A DNA stretch of 64,000 bases from Paenibacillus pinihumi DSM 23905 = JCM 16419 (GTDB lineage: Bacteria > Bacillota > Bacilli > Paenibacillales > Paenibacillaceae): NCBI RefSeq assembly GCF_000422505.1, contig NZ_AULX01000018.1, positions 186,001 to 250,000 on the forward strand, in the 5' to 3' direction. The notes beneath the pieces were generated by a model. That model was not told the origin of the DNA, ran no database searches, and was given only the letters and a program-made list of their open reading frames with translations. How positions within the stretch are numbered: position 1 is the first letter of the stretch; every line of letters starts with the position of its first letter. Below, piece after piece: positions 25,633-34,525 of this stretch. The position numbers and the translations under genes are program-made.

Positions 25633-27096
25633 ATGGCACAGGAAGTGAGAGTACGTTATGCGCCTTCACCGACCGGGCATTTACATATCGGCAATGCGCG
25701 CACCGCATTGTTCAATTATTTGTTTGCGCGCAAACATGGCGGCAAGCTGATTATCCGCATTGAGGATACGGATGTGAAGCGCAACGTGGCGGGCGGCGAG
25801 GAGAACCAGCTCACTTATTTGAAGTGGCTGGGCATCAGCTGGGATGAGAGCATCGACGTAGGCGGCGGGTATGGCCCTTACCGTCAGACTGAGCGTCTTG
25901 ATATTTACAAAGCAAGCTATGAGGAATTGCTGGAGAAGGGATTAGCCTACTACTGCTATTGCACGGAACAGGAGCTGGAGCAGGAACGGGAAGAGCAGAT
26001 GGCCCGCGGCGAGACCCCGCGCTATTCCGGACGCCACCGTGATCTGACCGGGGAGCAGCGCCAGAGTTTTGAGGCTGAGGGCCGTGTGCCAAGTATCCGC
26101 TTCCGTGTACCGGAAGGCAAGCGTTACACCTTTAATGATATGGTCAAAGGTGAAATCAGCTTTGATACCGCGGAGATGGGCGACTTTGTTATTGTGAAAA
26201 AGGACGGCATCCCGACCTACAACTTTGCGGTTGTTATCGATGATTACAAGATGAAAATCAGCCATGTGCTGCGTGGAGAGGATCATATCTCCAATACGCC
26301 GCGCCAGCTTATGATTTATGAAGCGCTGGGCTGGGAGCCGCCACAGTTCGGACATATGACGCTTATTGTCAATGAGCAGCGCAAGAAGCTCAGCAAGCGC
26401 GATGAATCCATCATTCAATTCATTGAGCAGTATGATGATCTGGGATATTTGCCGGAGACGCTGTTCAACTTTATTGCTTTGCTTGGCTGGTCGCCGGAAG
26501 GGGAACAGGAGATCTTTACCCGTGAGGAACTGGCGGATATCTTCGACGCTTCCCGTCTGAGCAAGAGTCCTGCTGTGTTCGACACGCAGAAGCTGGCCTG
26601 GATGAATAATGAATACCTGAAGAAAGCGGAGCTGTCACGCGTAGTCGGCCTTTGTCTGCCTCATCTTCAGAAAGCGGGCAGAGTTGGTGCGGAACTGGAT
26701 GCGGCCGAGTACGATTGGGCCAGCAGCCTGGTTGGGCTGTATCAGGACAAGTTGCGCAGTGCATCGGATATTGTGGAGTTGACCGAGCTGTTCTTCCGCG
26801 AAGATCCGGCCGATGAAGAAGAAGCAGCTGTCGTGCTTGCCGAAGAGCAGGTTCCGGCTGTGCTGTCTGCATTCTCCGGCCAGATTGAAGCGGCGGGCGA
26901 TGCAGAGTTCTCAGCGGATGCGATTAAGGCGATGATTAAGTCCGTTCAGCAGCAGACGGGCTTCAAGGGCAAGCAATTGTTCATGCCGATCCGTGCTGCG
27001 CTGACGGGCCAGACGCATGGTCCTGACCTGAACGAGACGATTCGTCTGCTTGGCAAGCAGAAAGTGCTGGCAAGATTAGGAGCCCGCCTGGGTTAG
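25633..27096 (+). CDS. gltX: Glutamyl-tRNA synthetase
   Basis: This class I aminoacyl-tRNA synthetase charges tRNA-Glu and, in organisms of this kind without GlnRS, probably also mischarges tRNA-Gln. The HIGH motif is in [14 protein letters not shown] (residues about 10-23), and the KMSKS-like motif is KLSKRDES (about 253). A CYCTEQE zinc-region segment is near 115. At 487 aa it is normal. It follows ispF by 82 bp. The T-box that controls cysE-cysS lies downstream, so gltX itself is not under that control. Confidence 0.98.
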   Translation: MAQEVRVRYAPSPTGHLHIGNARTALFNYLFARKHGGKLIIRIEDTDVKRNVAGGEENQLTYLKWLGISWDESIDVGGGYGPYRQTERLDIYKASYEELLEKGLAYYCYCTEQELEQEREEQMARGETPRYSGRHRDLTGEQRQSFEAEGRVPSIRFRVPEGKRYTFNDMVKGEISFDTAEMGDFVIVKKDGIPTYNFAVVIDDYKMKISHVLRGEDHISNTPRQLMIYEALGWEPPQFGHMTLIVNEQRKKLSKRDESIIQFIEQYDDLGYLPETLFNFIALLGWSPEGEQEIFTREELADIFDASRLSKSPAVFDTQKLAWMNNEYLKKAELSRVVGLCLPHLQKAGRVGAELDAAEYDWASSLVGLYQDKLRSASDIVELTELFFREDPADEEEAAVVLAEEQVPAVLSAFSGQIEAAGDAEFSADAIKAMIKSVQQQTGFKGKQLFMPIRAALTGQTHGPDLNETIRLLGKQKVLARLGARLG

Positions 27097-27188
27097 CGGT
27101 TTGTTCTTGTCAACCCCAATCTAAACAGTTATACTAGGGTCATCAAGCGTGAATAGCGCTTCTATAACTTTCATATGAAGGCTTTGAA

Positions 27189-27508
27189 CAGGAAAAGTAC
27201 GTTTTGAAGGGATTCTCAGAGAGGACAACCGGCGCGTGAAACCCTGCATGCTTCTTGAAGTATATTCAGGTGCGCCAGGCTGGGAGTTGTCTAGTCCCCA
27301 AGACGAAAAATGCACCTGGGAGCCTTGCTCCGATCCGAAGTCAATGAGCCCCCTAAGGCGGCTGGTTGAATCCGGGGTAGGCGGCAACGTAAAGCCCGCG
27401 TTAACGGGCATGCAAGGGGCGGGATAAGTCTGGCTTTTTTCGTCCGAAAGCGAAGTGGAACCACGATCATACGTCTTCGCAGCCAATGGCTGCGGGACGT
27501 TTTTTTAT
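27189..27508 (+). promoter_or_regulatory. Cysteine-specific T-box leader with terminator (gltX-cysE gap)
   Basis: This is an uncharged-tRNA-sensing leader before cysE-cysS. It starts AGGAAAAGTA (27190), then AGAGAG (27219), and has a specifier-loop candidate AAAA-TGC-ACC with Cys codon TGC at 27311-27313. The T-box bulge TGGA (27456-27459) lies in AAGTGGAACCACG and pairs with the UCCA end of tRNA-Cys. The intrinsic terminator (27470-27508) has a CGCAGCC/GGCTGCG core and a T run. Low Cys-tRNA charging should permit read-through. Confidence 0.9.
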
Positions 27509-27645
27509 TATAAAAATAGAGATCATTATGCCTAAACCAAAGCATTTTGGTTCCCGTACCTGCGTGAATTAACAAACCTTTTCAGTATCGGCAGCGGTGT
27601 TGTGTACAGGGCATGAGGCGTATTGTAAAAAGGGGGGGGCGTGCG

Positions 27646-28314
27646 GTGTTCAGGCAATTCAAGTCCGATATTCAGGCTGTTTTTGAGAATGATCCTGCGG
27701 CGCGCAGCAAATTCGAGGTCATCTTTACCTATTCTGGATTGCATGCGCTTTGGTCGCATCGCATCGCTCACTTTTTGTACCGGAAACGCTGGTTCACTCT
27801 CGCCCGCATAGTTTCTCAAATCAGCCGTTTCTTCACAGGAATCGAGATTCATCCCGGAGCGGTAATCGGCCAGCGCTTTTTTATTGACCATGGCATGGGG
27901 GTAGTGATCGGCGAGACCTGTGTGATCGGGGATGATGTTGTCATTTACCAAGGGGTTACACTTGGGGGGACGGGTAAAGAGAAGGGCAAGCGGCATCCGA
28001 CTATAGGGAATAATGTCGTGATTGGTTCCGGGGCGAAGGTTCTCGGCAGCTTTAACGTTGGCGAAGGCTCCAACATTGGTGCCAATTCGGTCGTCGTCCG
28101 CGAGGTGCCGCCATACAGCACGGTTGTCGGGATTCCCGGCAAAATTGTCCGCAGCAACGGCAAGCGGGTTGCAGACCGGTTGGATCATACCCAACTGCCC
28201 GATCCGGTTGTTGAAACTTGCCGCAAGCTTCAGAACGAGCTGGATGAAATGCGGGACCAAATGGATAAAATGAAGGAAAAAGCCAGGCAGCCGATAGGCA
28301 GTGGAGGAGAGTGA
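27646..28314 (+). CDS. cysE: Serine O-acetyltransferase
   Basis: CysE acetylates L-serine to O-acetylserine, the first committed step of cysteine synthesis, and is usually inhibited by cysteine. The 222 aa protein has the N-terminal helical part ([20 protein letters not shown]), then a left-handed beta-helix of hexapeptide repeats with the [14 protein letters not shown] and [15 protein letters not shown] motifs containing the catalytic His. The open frame begins at 27613, but AGGGGGGGG six bases before GTG 27646 and the family start MFRQFKSDI decide the start. It is the first gene after the T-box. Confidence 0.96.
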   Translation: MFRQFKSDIQAVFENDPAARSKFEVIFTYSGLHALWSHRIAHFLYRKRWFTLARIVSQISRFFTGIEIHPGAVIGQRFFIDHGMGVVIGETCVIGDDVVIYQGVTLGGTGKEKGKRHPTIGNNVVIGSGAKVLGSFNVGEGSNIGANSVVVREVPPYSTVVGIPGKIVRSNGKRVADRLDHTQLPDPVVETCRKLQNELDEMRDQMDKMKEKARQPIGSGGE

Positions 28315-28317
28315 CGA

Positions 28318-29751
28318 ATGACAGTTTATATTTATAACACGCTAAGCCGTGAAAAAGAGGCTTTTGTTCCGCAAGAGCCGGGCAAAGTTAAGATGTATGT
28401 GTGCGGTCCTACCGTTTACGATTATATTCATATCGGGAATGCAAGACCGGTGATCTTCTTTGATACCGTGCGCCGTTATCTGGAGCAGAGCGGTTATGAC
28501 GTCAATTACATTATGAATTTCACAGACGTTGACGACAAGTTGATCCGCAAGGCGGAGCAAATGGGTACGACTGTGCCTGAGGTTGCCCAAACCTTTATTG
28601 ATGCGTTCAATGAGGATACGGCTGCTCTTGGTGTCCGGAGTGCAACAGGCAATCCGCGGGTTACGGAACATATTCAGGAGATTATTGATTTAATCGCCGC
28701 GCTTGTTGATAAAGGCGCTGCTTATGCCAGTGAAGGCGACGTTTATTTCCGGACTTCAAGCTTTGCCGATTACGGCAAGCTGTCCCATCAAAATATCGAA
28801 GAGTTGCAGATGGGAATCCGGATCGAGATTGGCGATCGCAAGGAGAATGCGCAGGATTTTGTTCTCTGGAAAGGCGCCAAGCCAGGTGAAATCAAATGGG
28901 ATAGCCCATGGGGACCGGGGCGACCGGGCTGGCACATTGAGTGCTCGGCAATGGCGCGCAAATATTTGGGCGATACCCTTGATATTCACGGTGGCGGAGC
29001 TGATTTGCAGTTCCCGCACCATGAGTGCGAAGTGGCCCAGTCGGAGTCCTGCACAGGCCATGAGCTGTCCAATTATTGGATGCACAACGGGTATATCAAT
29101 ATTGACAATAAAAAAATGTCCAAATCCCTCGGGAACGGAATTACGGTCAGAGTGCTGCTGGAGAGGGCCAAACCCCAGGCTATCCGTTATTTCATGCTCT
29201 CCACGCATTATCGCAGTCCGCTTAACTTTAATGATCAAACGATTGAGCAGGCTCAAAGCAGTGTGGACCGGATCGCCAACTGTGAGGCTAACCTGACGCA
29301 CCGGCTGCAGTCGCTGGGCAATCTGGCTGGTTATGAGCCGTCTGCAACAAGCAGGGAAGCAAGGGAAGCTTTGCTGGCGAAGCTTGGAAAGATTGAATCA
29401 GGCTTCCACAGCAAAATGAGTGACGACTTCAATACGCCGGATGCGATTACAGCTGTATTTGAGCTGGTGAATGAAGCCAATCAGTATCTGCAACAAGAAG
29501 TTACAGAATCCGTCGTACTGGAGACGTTTTTGGCAAAACTGCGCAAGTTTGATGAAGTGCTGGGACTGCTTCCGTTGCCGGCCGCACAGGCGGGGCTGCT
29601 GGATGAAGAAGTTGACCGGCTGATTGAGGAGCGGAATGAGGCTCGCCGGACGAGAAACTGGGCCCGCGCCGATGAGATCAGGGATCTGCTTGCAGAACAG
29701 GGGATTTTGCTTGAGGATACACCTCAGGGAATTCGTTGGCGGCGTAAATGA
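28318..29751 (+). CDS. cysS: Cysteinyl-tRNA synthetase
   Basis: This enzyme charges tRNA-Cys. Zinc ligands are Cys28 in VCGPTVYDYIHIGNARP and later residues in WHIECSAMA and HHECE. The HIGH motif is HIGN (about residue 37) and the KMSKS motif is KKMSKSLGN (about 267). At 477 aa it is standard. It begins 4 bp after cysE and overlaps mrnC by an ATGA. It is controlled by the Cys T-box together with cysE, which joins cysteine synthesis to cysteine charging. Confidence 0.98.
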   Translation: MTVYIYNTLSREKEAFVPQEPGKVKMYVCGPTVYDYIHIGNARPVIFFDTVRRYLEQSGYDVNYIMNFTDVDDKLIRKAEQMGTTVPEVAQTFIDAFNEDTAALGVRSATGNPRVTEHIQEIIDLIAALVDKGAAYASEGDVYFRTSSFADYGKLSHQNIEELQMGIRIEIGDRKENAQDFVLWKGAKPGEIKWDSPWGPGRPGWHIECSAMARKYLGDTLDIHGGGADLQFPHHECEVAQSESCTGHELSNYWMHNGYINIDNKKMSKSLGNGITVRVLLERAKPQAIRYFMLSTHYRSPLNFNDQTIEQAQSSVDRIANCEANLTHRLQSLGNLAGYEPSATSREAREALLAKLGKIESGFHSKMSDDFNTPDAITAVFELVNEANQYLQQEVTESVVLETFLAKLRKFDEVLGLLPLPAAQAGLLDEEVDRLIEERNEARRTRNWARADEIRDLLAEQGILLEDTPQGIRWRRK

Positions 29752-30239
29752 TGAATAAGGATGATGTGAGAGGTACTGGGCCTTTGGCAGGTGAGGAAGA
29801 ACTTGCGGCGGGATTGTGGTTTCACCCGCCTGCCAAGGAGCCGGACCAACTGAGTCCGGTCGTGCTCGCTTATATCGGCGATGCTGTTTTTGAATTGATT
29901 ATCCGGCAATATCTGATTTCTCAGACTAACCACAAGCTGCATCATCTGCATCGGGAAGCGACTTCGCGGGTATCGGCAAAGGCGCAGTGCGCCCTGCTGC
30001 AGCGGCTGATGCCGGTATTGACGGAAGAAGAGGCGGATATTGTGCGGCGGGGACGCAATGCCAAAAGCGGCAATCCGCCTAAAAATGCAGACCCGCATGA
30101 TTACCGCCAAGCTACAGCGTTAGAGTGCCTGTTCGGTTACTTATACTACCAGCGGCGCAGCGGACGAATACATGAGCTACTAGACATTGCGATTCACAGA
30201 ACTTCGGCCGTTGCGCGCGAAGAGGAGGAAAAGACATGA
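29748..30239 (+). CDS. mrnC: Mini-ribonuclease 3 (MrnC)
   Basis: MrnC is an RNase III catalytic domain without a dsRNA-binding domain that matures the 23S rRNA ends in Bacillales. The 163 aa protein shows VVLAYIGDAVFELIIRQYL (catalytic Asp), the basic RGRNAKSGNPPKNADPHDYRQAT segment and ALECLFGYLYY with the catalytic Glu. The start overlaps the cysS stop, and the end overlaps rlmB by 4 bp, so the three genes are coupled. Its place between cysS and rlmB is as in B. subtilis. Confidence 0.95.
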   Translation: MMNKDDVRGTGPLAGEEELAAGLWFHPPAKEPDQLSPVVLAYIGDAVFELIIRQYLISQTNHKLHHLHREATSRVSAKAQCALLQRLMPVLTEEEADIVRRGRNAKSGNPPKNADPHDYRQATALECLFGYLYYQRRSGRIHELLDIAIHRTSAVAREEEEKT

Positions 30240-31045
30240 CAGAACAGGAAAAGCAGGAAATACAGGAAGAATGGATTGCGGGCAAGCATCCCGTGCTGGA
30301 AGCACTGCGCTCCGGCAGGGAAATCAATAAAATTCTGATTGCCGAGCAGGCGCAGAAAAATGCGGTGCTCCCGATCATGACCGAAGCAAAGAAACTCGGA
30401 ATTGTAGTTCAAAACGTGGACAAGCGCAAATTGGACCAGGTAGCCGGTGGCGTGCAGCATCAGGGTGTCGTTGCTCAGGTGGCGGCCTACCGCTATGCTG
30501 AAGTGGATGAACTGCTGGCATACGCCCGCTCCAAGGGCGAGGAACCGCTTATTCTGCTTCTGGATGAGATTGAAGATCCGCATAATCTGGGTTCGATTCT
30601 CCGGACTGCAGAATGCACGGGCGTGCACGGGGTTATCATTCCCAAACGCAGATCAGCATCGCTGAATGCAACGGTATCCAAAACATCAGCTGGTGCGGCT
30701 GAGCATGTATTGGTTGCCCGTGTCACGAATATGGCGCAAACCATTGACAGGTTGAAAGAAGAAGGCGTATGGATAGCAGGAGCTGACGTGGCGGCCAAAG
30801 GAGATGTCTATCAGGCGGATTTCAATATGCCGCTTGGCCTTGTCATTGGCAATGAGAGCAAAGGGATGGGCAGACTCATAAGGGAGAAGTGTGACTTTCT
30901 GGTCAAGCTGCCAATGCTCGGCAAGCTGAATTCACTGAATGCATCTGTAGCTGCGGGAGTGCTGATGTATGAAGTTGTAAGACAGCGGCTTGGTCGGAAT
31001 GGAAGTCAAGGGAAGCCCTCTAAAGAAGCAGTGCGGAGTGAGTAG
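30236..31045 (+). CDS. rlmB: 23S rRNA (guanosine-2'-O)-methyltransferase RlmB
   Basis: RlmB methylates G2251 of 23S rRNA (E. coli numbering) with S-adenosylmethionine. The 269 aa protein has a substrate-binding N-terminal domain (WIAGKHPVLEALRSG) and a SPOUT knot domain with DEIEDPHNLGSILRTAECTG (about residues 118-137), IGNESKGM (about 205) and LNSLNASVAAGVLMYE (about 227-242), the usual SpoU motifs. It overlaps mrnC and is followed after 3 bp by rae1. Confidence 0.97.
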   Translation: MTEQEKQEIQEEWIAGKHPVLEALRSGREINKILIAEQAQKNAVLPIMTEAKKLGIVVQNVDKRKLDQVAGGVQHQGVVAQVAAYRYAEVDELLAYARSKGEEPLILLLDEIEDPHNLGSILRTAECTGVHGVIIPKRRSASLNATVSKTSAGAAEHVLVARVTNMAQTIDRLKEEGVWIAGADVAAKGDVYQADFNMPLGLVIGNESKGMGRLIREKCDFLVKLPMLGKLNSLNASVAAGVLMYEVVRQRLGRNGSQGKPSKEAVRSE

Positions 31046-31048
31046 ACC

Positions 31049-31570
31049 ATGAGTCGGCATCGTGACATCCTTCTAGTGGACGGATACAACATTATTGGTG
31101 CCTGGCCCGAGCTGGAGCGGCTGAAAGAACTCGGTCTGGAAGAAGCGCGTGACCGTCTGCTTGATCTGCTTGCAGACTATCAGGGGTTTACAGGGATGCA
31201 GATCTACGTGATTTTTGATGCGCATCAGGTTCCAGGGCTCGGCGCTTCTTACCGCCAGCATCAGCTCAGTGTGCTGTATACCAAAGAGAAGGAGACTGCC
31301 GACGAATGCATTGAGCGGCTCGTAGTGGAATTGACCAAGAGGGGGCGCAACATTTATGTTGCCACCTCTGATCTGGTTGAGCAGCATGTCGCCTTTGGCA
31401 AAGGGGCGCTCCGTGTGTCTGCGCGGGAGTTGCTGATTAACATTCAGCAGAACCAGAAGGCGATCGATGTGAAGGTGAAGACAGAGCATGCAGGCAAGCG
31501 CAACTCGCTCGACGGTATTGTGAGTCTGGATGTTTGGAGCCGACTCGAAAAAATGCGCAGAGGAGAATGA
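31049..31570 (+). CDS. rae1: Ribosome-associated endoribonuclease Rae1 (YacP, NYN domain)
   Basis: The 173 aa PIN-like NYN-domain protein corresponds to B. subtilis YacP/Rae1, which cleaves mRNA in the ribosomal A site. The N-terminal LLVDGYNIIGAWPEL contains the first catalytic Asp, and the DARQ-like region VIFDAHQVPG, TADECIERLV and VATSDLVEQH follow, with further acidic residues. It ends the gltX/cysE/cysS operon. A new promoter for sigH appears 60 bp downstream. Confidence 0.93.
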   Translation: MSRHRDILLVDGYNIIGAWPELERLKELGLEEARDRLLDLLADYQGFTGMQIYVIFDAHQVPGLGASYRQHQLSVLYTKEKETADECIERLVVELTKRGRNIYVATSDLVEQHVAFGKGALRVSARELLINIQQNQKAIDVKVKTEHAGKRNSLDGIVSLDVWSRLEKMRRGE

Positions 31571-31629
31571 AAGATTTCTTTTTATAACAATTAAATGTAT
31601 ATTATGGTTATTTTTCAGAACCTCCCTTA

Positions 31630-31659
31630 TTGACGGGGTTAGGTTACATAATGTATACT
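31630..31659 (+). promoter_or_regulatory. Candidate sigma-A promoter of sigH
   Basis: TTGACG (31630-31635), an 18-bp spacer and TATACT (31654-31659). The leader to the sigH GTG would be about 160 nt; nothing else is seen in 31571-31822. Confidence 0.6.
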
Positions 31660-31822
31660 GACTCTATGTATTAATGTTGATTTCTATGAAATATCACTGT
31701 TTTGATCGCTTTGTTTGCTGTGGACGATGAAAGTTCTATCAGACGGCAGCAGCCACCTTTACGCTAGATTATTCGTTGCTAGGTCAGAGCAATGTATGCC
31801 TTGCAGGCCGGAGGGATAGTTA

Positions 31823-32473
31823 GTGAGCATCGACCTCAGAGATTTGAATGTGCACGAATATGAATGCAGAACGGATGAAGATGTGGTTGAAGCAGTCCGT
31901 GAAGGCGATGGTATTGCCCTGGAGTACTTGATTAACAAGTACAAGAACTTCGTCAGGGCCAAGGCGCGCTCTTATTTTCTTATTGGAGCCGACCGGGAAG
32001 ATATTGTTCAGGAGGGTATGATCGGCCTGTACAAGTCCATCCGTGACTTCAAAGGAGACAAGCTGGCTTCATTCAAAGCTTTTGCAGAATTGTGCATAAC
32101 CAGACAGATTATTACTGCCATTAAGACGGCGACAAGACAGAAGCATATTCCTCTTAATTCTTATGTGTCTTTGGATAAGCCCATCTACGATGAGGACTCC
32201 GACAGGACTCTCCTTGACGTCATCTGCGGCTCCCGCGTATCCGACCCGGAAGAATTAATTATTAATCAAGAGGAGTTTGTCGGGCTGGAAGACAAGCTTT
32301 CTGAAATTTTAAGTGATTTGGAACGCAAGGTGCTTCGTCTCTATTTGGACGGACGTTCCTATCAGGAGATTGCGGTTGATCTGGACCGTCATGTAAAATC
32401 CATCGATAATGCTCTGCAGCGTGTGAAGCGCAAGTTGGAGCGGTATCTGGAAATTCGTGACGTATCCGGTTAG
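31823..32473 (+). CDS. sigH: RNA polymerase sigma-H factor (early sporulation)
   Basis: Sigma-H directs transition-state and early sporulation genes. The 216 aa protein has region 2 (LEYLINKYKNFVRAKARSYFLIGADREDIVQEGMIGLYKSIRDF) and region 4 (LSDLERKVLRLYLDGRSYQEIAVDLDRHVKSIDNALQRVKRKL), the expected sigma-70 family layout without regions 1 and 3.0. The start is GTG 31823 after GGAGGG. Its position between rae1 and rpmG-secE-nusG matches B. subtilis. A weak terminator follows at 32601. Confidence 0.98.
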   Translation: MSIDLRDLNVHEYECRTDEDVVEAVREGDGIALEYLINKYKNFVRAKARSYFLIGADREDIVQEGMIGLYKSIRDFKGDKLASFKAFAELCITRQIITAIKTATRQKHIPLNSYVSLDKPIYDEDSDRTLLDVICGSRVSDPEELIINQEEFVGLEDKLSEILSDLERKVLRLYLDGRSYQEIAVDLDRHVKSIDNALQRVKRKLERYLEIRDVSG

Positions 32474-32600
32474 CGATTTTGCCCTGAATGTTTCTGAATG
32501 CTATTTGACGTTATTGAAGATTATCTAGGATTGTTGATTGTTGCAGCCTGCGCGCTTCTGCGGATTCGCGCTTGTGCTGCTTAATAGGTTGAATGCGGAA

Positions 32601-32623
32601 GGCTCGAAATCGGGTCTTTTTTT
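32601..32623 (+). terminator. Terminator after sigH
   Basis: GGCTCG-AAAT-CGGGTC (two G-U pairs) is followed by seven T residues. The gap 32474-32953 contains this, the promoter at 32801 and no other feature I can support. Confidence 0.65.
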
Positions 32624-32800
32624 ATTTCTCTCAAATAGCAATTTCATTCAGCGGCAATAGAGTTTTTGTGCGATAGGATTGAATTTTACCTTTCAGGATA
32701 TAAAACTAGAGGAAATTGGAAATGCTGGTGAGAGGCGCGGGGAGCCTCAGATAGCAGACAGGTCAAGGGCTGGGAGGTATTTTCCCGGAGCACTTTCTCG

Positions 32801-32829
32801 TTGACATGGTATGGTGATTGTGATAAAGT
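32801..32829 (+). promoter_or_regulatory. Promoter of rpmG-secE-nusG
   Basis: A perfect TTGACA (32801-32806), a 17-bp spacer and TAAAGT (32824-32829). The leader to rpmG is about 118 nt. Confidence 0.65.
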
Positions 32830-32953
32830 GTTTTAGGTAGCCCAAAATATGCATATGTTTTGAACGGGTTTTGAATCTTCGGATTCAACATAAACGTTTA
32901 TGCAAGTGATCGACATGTTTATTGAGATGGTTAGTTTCGGGAGGTGTACTTGA

Positions 32954-33103
32954 ATGCGGGTAATTATTACGTTGGCATGCACAAACTGCAAACAAAGGAA
33001 CTATACGACCAACAAAAACAAACGGAATCACCCCGACCGCATCGAGATGAAGAAGTTCTGCAAGTTTTGTAACGAGCATACTCCTCATCGCGAGACTCGA
33101 TAG
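32954..33103 (+). CDS. rpmG: Ribosomal protein L33 (zinc form)
   Basis: The 49 aa protein starts [19 protein letters not shown] and has two CxxC pairs (Cys9, Cys12, Cys36, Cys39), marking the zinc-binding C+ type of large-subunit protein L33. GGGAGGTG precedes the ATG by about 6 bases. It stands directly before secE, as in other Bacillales. Zinc-independent paralogues, if any, must lie elsewhere. Confidence 0.95.
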   Translation: MRVIITLACTNCKQRNYTTNKNKRNHPDRIEMKKFCKFCNEHTPHRETR

Positions 33104-33120
33104 TTAATGGAGGTGTGGAC

Positions 33121-33330
33121 GTGACATTTCTAGCTAAGATGAAGCAGGGTTTTGGCTCGTCGTTTGCCTTCTTTGCGGACAGCTGGGCGGAGCTTAAAAA
33201 AGTTCGCTGGCCAAATCGTAAGGAGTTGACAAGCTATACAATTGTAGTGCTAGTTACAGTTGTGGCCGTCGGCATTTACTTTTGGCTTCTTGACATCGGG
33301 ATCTCTAGATTGGTCGAACTGATTGATTAA
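33121..33330 (+). CDS. secE: Preprotein translocase subunit SecE
   Basis: The 69 aa single-span SecE clamps SecY in the SecYEG channel. The amphipathic helix AELKKVRWPNRKELTSYT and the following membrane helix (IVVLVTVVAVGIYFWLLDIG, about residues 40-60) are diagnostic. The frame extends to GTG 33115, but GGAGGTG at 33109-33115 identifies GTG 33121 as the start. nusG follows after 23 bp. Confidence 0.97.
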   Translation: MTFLAKMKQGFGSSFAFFADSWAELKKVRWPNRKELTSYTIVVLVTVVAVGIYFWLLDIGISRLVELID

Positions 33331-33353
33331 GAAGTGTCAAAAGGTGGCTTGTT

Positions 33354-33887
33354 ATGGAAAAAAGATGGTACGTAGTTCACACGTATTCGGGCTATGAGAA
33401 TAAGGTGAAAACGAATCTTGAAAAACGGGTTGAATCCATGGGCATGGAGGACAAGATCTTTCGTGTTCTCGTACCGATGGAGGAAGAGATCGTAAACAAG
33501 GACGGTAAAAAGAAGACGGTCATGCGTAAAGTTTACCCTGGCTATGTTCTTGTTGAGATGGTCCAAACCGATGATTCGTGGTATGTTGTTCGTAATACGC
33601 CTGGAGTAACGGGTTTTGTCGGATCTACAGGATCTGGTTCAAAACCAACTGCTTTGCTTCCGGATGAGGTAGACCAAATCCTGAAGCATATGGGTATTGA
33701 AGAGCCGAAGCCGGTGATCGAGTTTGATCTGAAGGAATCGGTTCGTGTTAAAGTCGGACCTTTCGCCAACTTTGTCGGCACAGTAGAAGAAATTCTGCTG
33801 GACAAAAGCAAGCTGAAGGTTCACGTTAACATGTTTGGAAGGGAAACCCCGCTGGAGCTGGACTACACTCAAGTGGAAAAGATATAA
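33354..33887 (+). CDS. nusG: Transcription termination/antitermination factor NusG
   Basis: NusG binds RNA polymerase and modulates pausing. The 177 aa protein has an NGN domain (KRWYVVHTYSGYENKVKTNLE, with PGYVLVEM) and a C-terminal KOW domain (VKVGPFANFVGTVEEI). In Bacillus NusG promotes pausing at TTNTTT motifs. It is the last gene of the rpmG-secE-nusG group before the rplK leader. Confidence 0.98.
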   Translation: MEKRWYVVHTYSGYENKVKTNLEKRVESMGMEDKIFRVLVPMEEEIVNKDGKKKTVMRKVYPGYVLVEMVQTDDSWYVVRNTPGVTGFVGSTGSGSKPTALLPDEVDQILKHMGIEEPKPVIEFDLKESVRVKVGPFANFVGTVEEILLDKSKLKVHVNMFGRETPLELDYTQVEKI

Positions 33888-33934
33888 TATCCGGTTTTCT
33901 GATGATCGCAGTTTGCTGACATGCGGCTGCGATG

Positions 33935-33971
33935 GTGGGAGGGAAAGGCGAAAGCCGACCCGTCTGACCAC
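33935..33971 (+). promoter_or_regulatory. Putative L1-binding mRNA leader of rplK-rplA (23S rRNA mimic)
   Basis: Nested pairs are GTGG (33935-33938) with CCAC (33968-33971), GGG (33941-33943) with CCC (33959-33961), and GGC with GCC around a GAAA tetraloop (33947-33956). The unpaired GA on one side and GTCTGA on the other, and the string GGTGGGAGG...GCCGACC...TGA...CCAC, match the L1-stalk site of 23S rRNA as I remember it. Repression by L1 of its own operon is inferred. Confidence 0.6.
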
Positions 33972-33996
33972 ACTTTAGGGCAAGGAGGTGTGCAAC

Positions 33997-34422
33997 ATGG
34001 CGAAAAAAGTCATCAAAATGGTGAAACTGCAAGTACCAGCAGGTAAAGCGAACCCGGCTCCGCCGATCGGTCCAGCGCTTGGTCAAGCAGGTGTAAACAT
34101 CATGGCGTTCTGTAAAGAGTTCAACGCTCGTACAGCAGATCAAGCGGGATTGATTATTCCGGTTGTTATTTCAGTGTTTGAGGATCGTTCCTTTACGTTC
34201 GAAACAAAAACACCACCAGCGGCCGTTCTTCTTCGCGTAGCTGCAGGAATCGAAAAAGGTTCCGGCGAGCCTAACAAAAAGAAAGTGGCTTCCGTTTCTC
34301 GTACGAAAGTTCGTGAAATCGCTGAGCAAAAAATGCCGGATCTCAACGCGGCTTCAGTTGAAGCAGCAATGTTAATGATCGAAGGTACTGCCCGTAGCAT
34401 GGGTGTTACAATTACTGACTAA
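33997..34422 (+). CDS. rplK: Ribosomal protein L11
   Basis: The 141 aa protein forms the stalk base with L10 and contacts the GTPase-associated centre; it is needed for RelA-type stringent sensing. The start [20 protein letters not shown] and the [15 protein letters not shown] loop with the linker prolines are standard. The frame extends to GTG 33988, but AGGAGGTG and the family start give ATG 33997. It is the first gene of rplK-rplA, behind the L1-like hairpin. Confidence 0.98.
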   Translation: MAKKVIKMVKLQVPAGKANPAPPIGPALGQAGVNIMAFCKEFNARTADQAGLIIPVVISVFEDRSFTFETKTPPAAVLLRVAAGIEKGSGEPNKKKVASVSRTKVREIAEQKMPDLNAASVEAAMLMIEGTARSMGVTITD

Positions 34423-34525
34423 TTTTAGACAGTGATTGCCAGGCGGACAATCGTGTCTGCTTGCGTGGGAGGATCATCCGTTTAGGAGGATTTTCCGTTA
34501 TGACCACATAAGGAGGAAGATTTAA

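Noticed and set aside
27236-27427. A 63-codon open frame in the gltX-cysE gap.
   Set aside because: It lies wholly inside the T-box leader and has no recognisable product.
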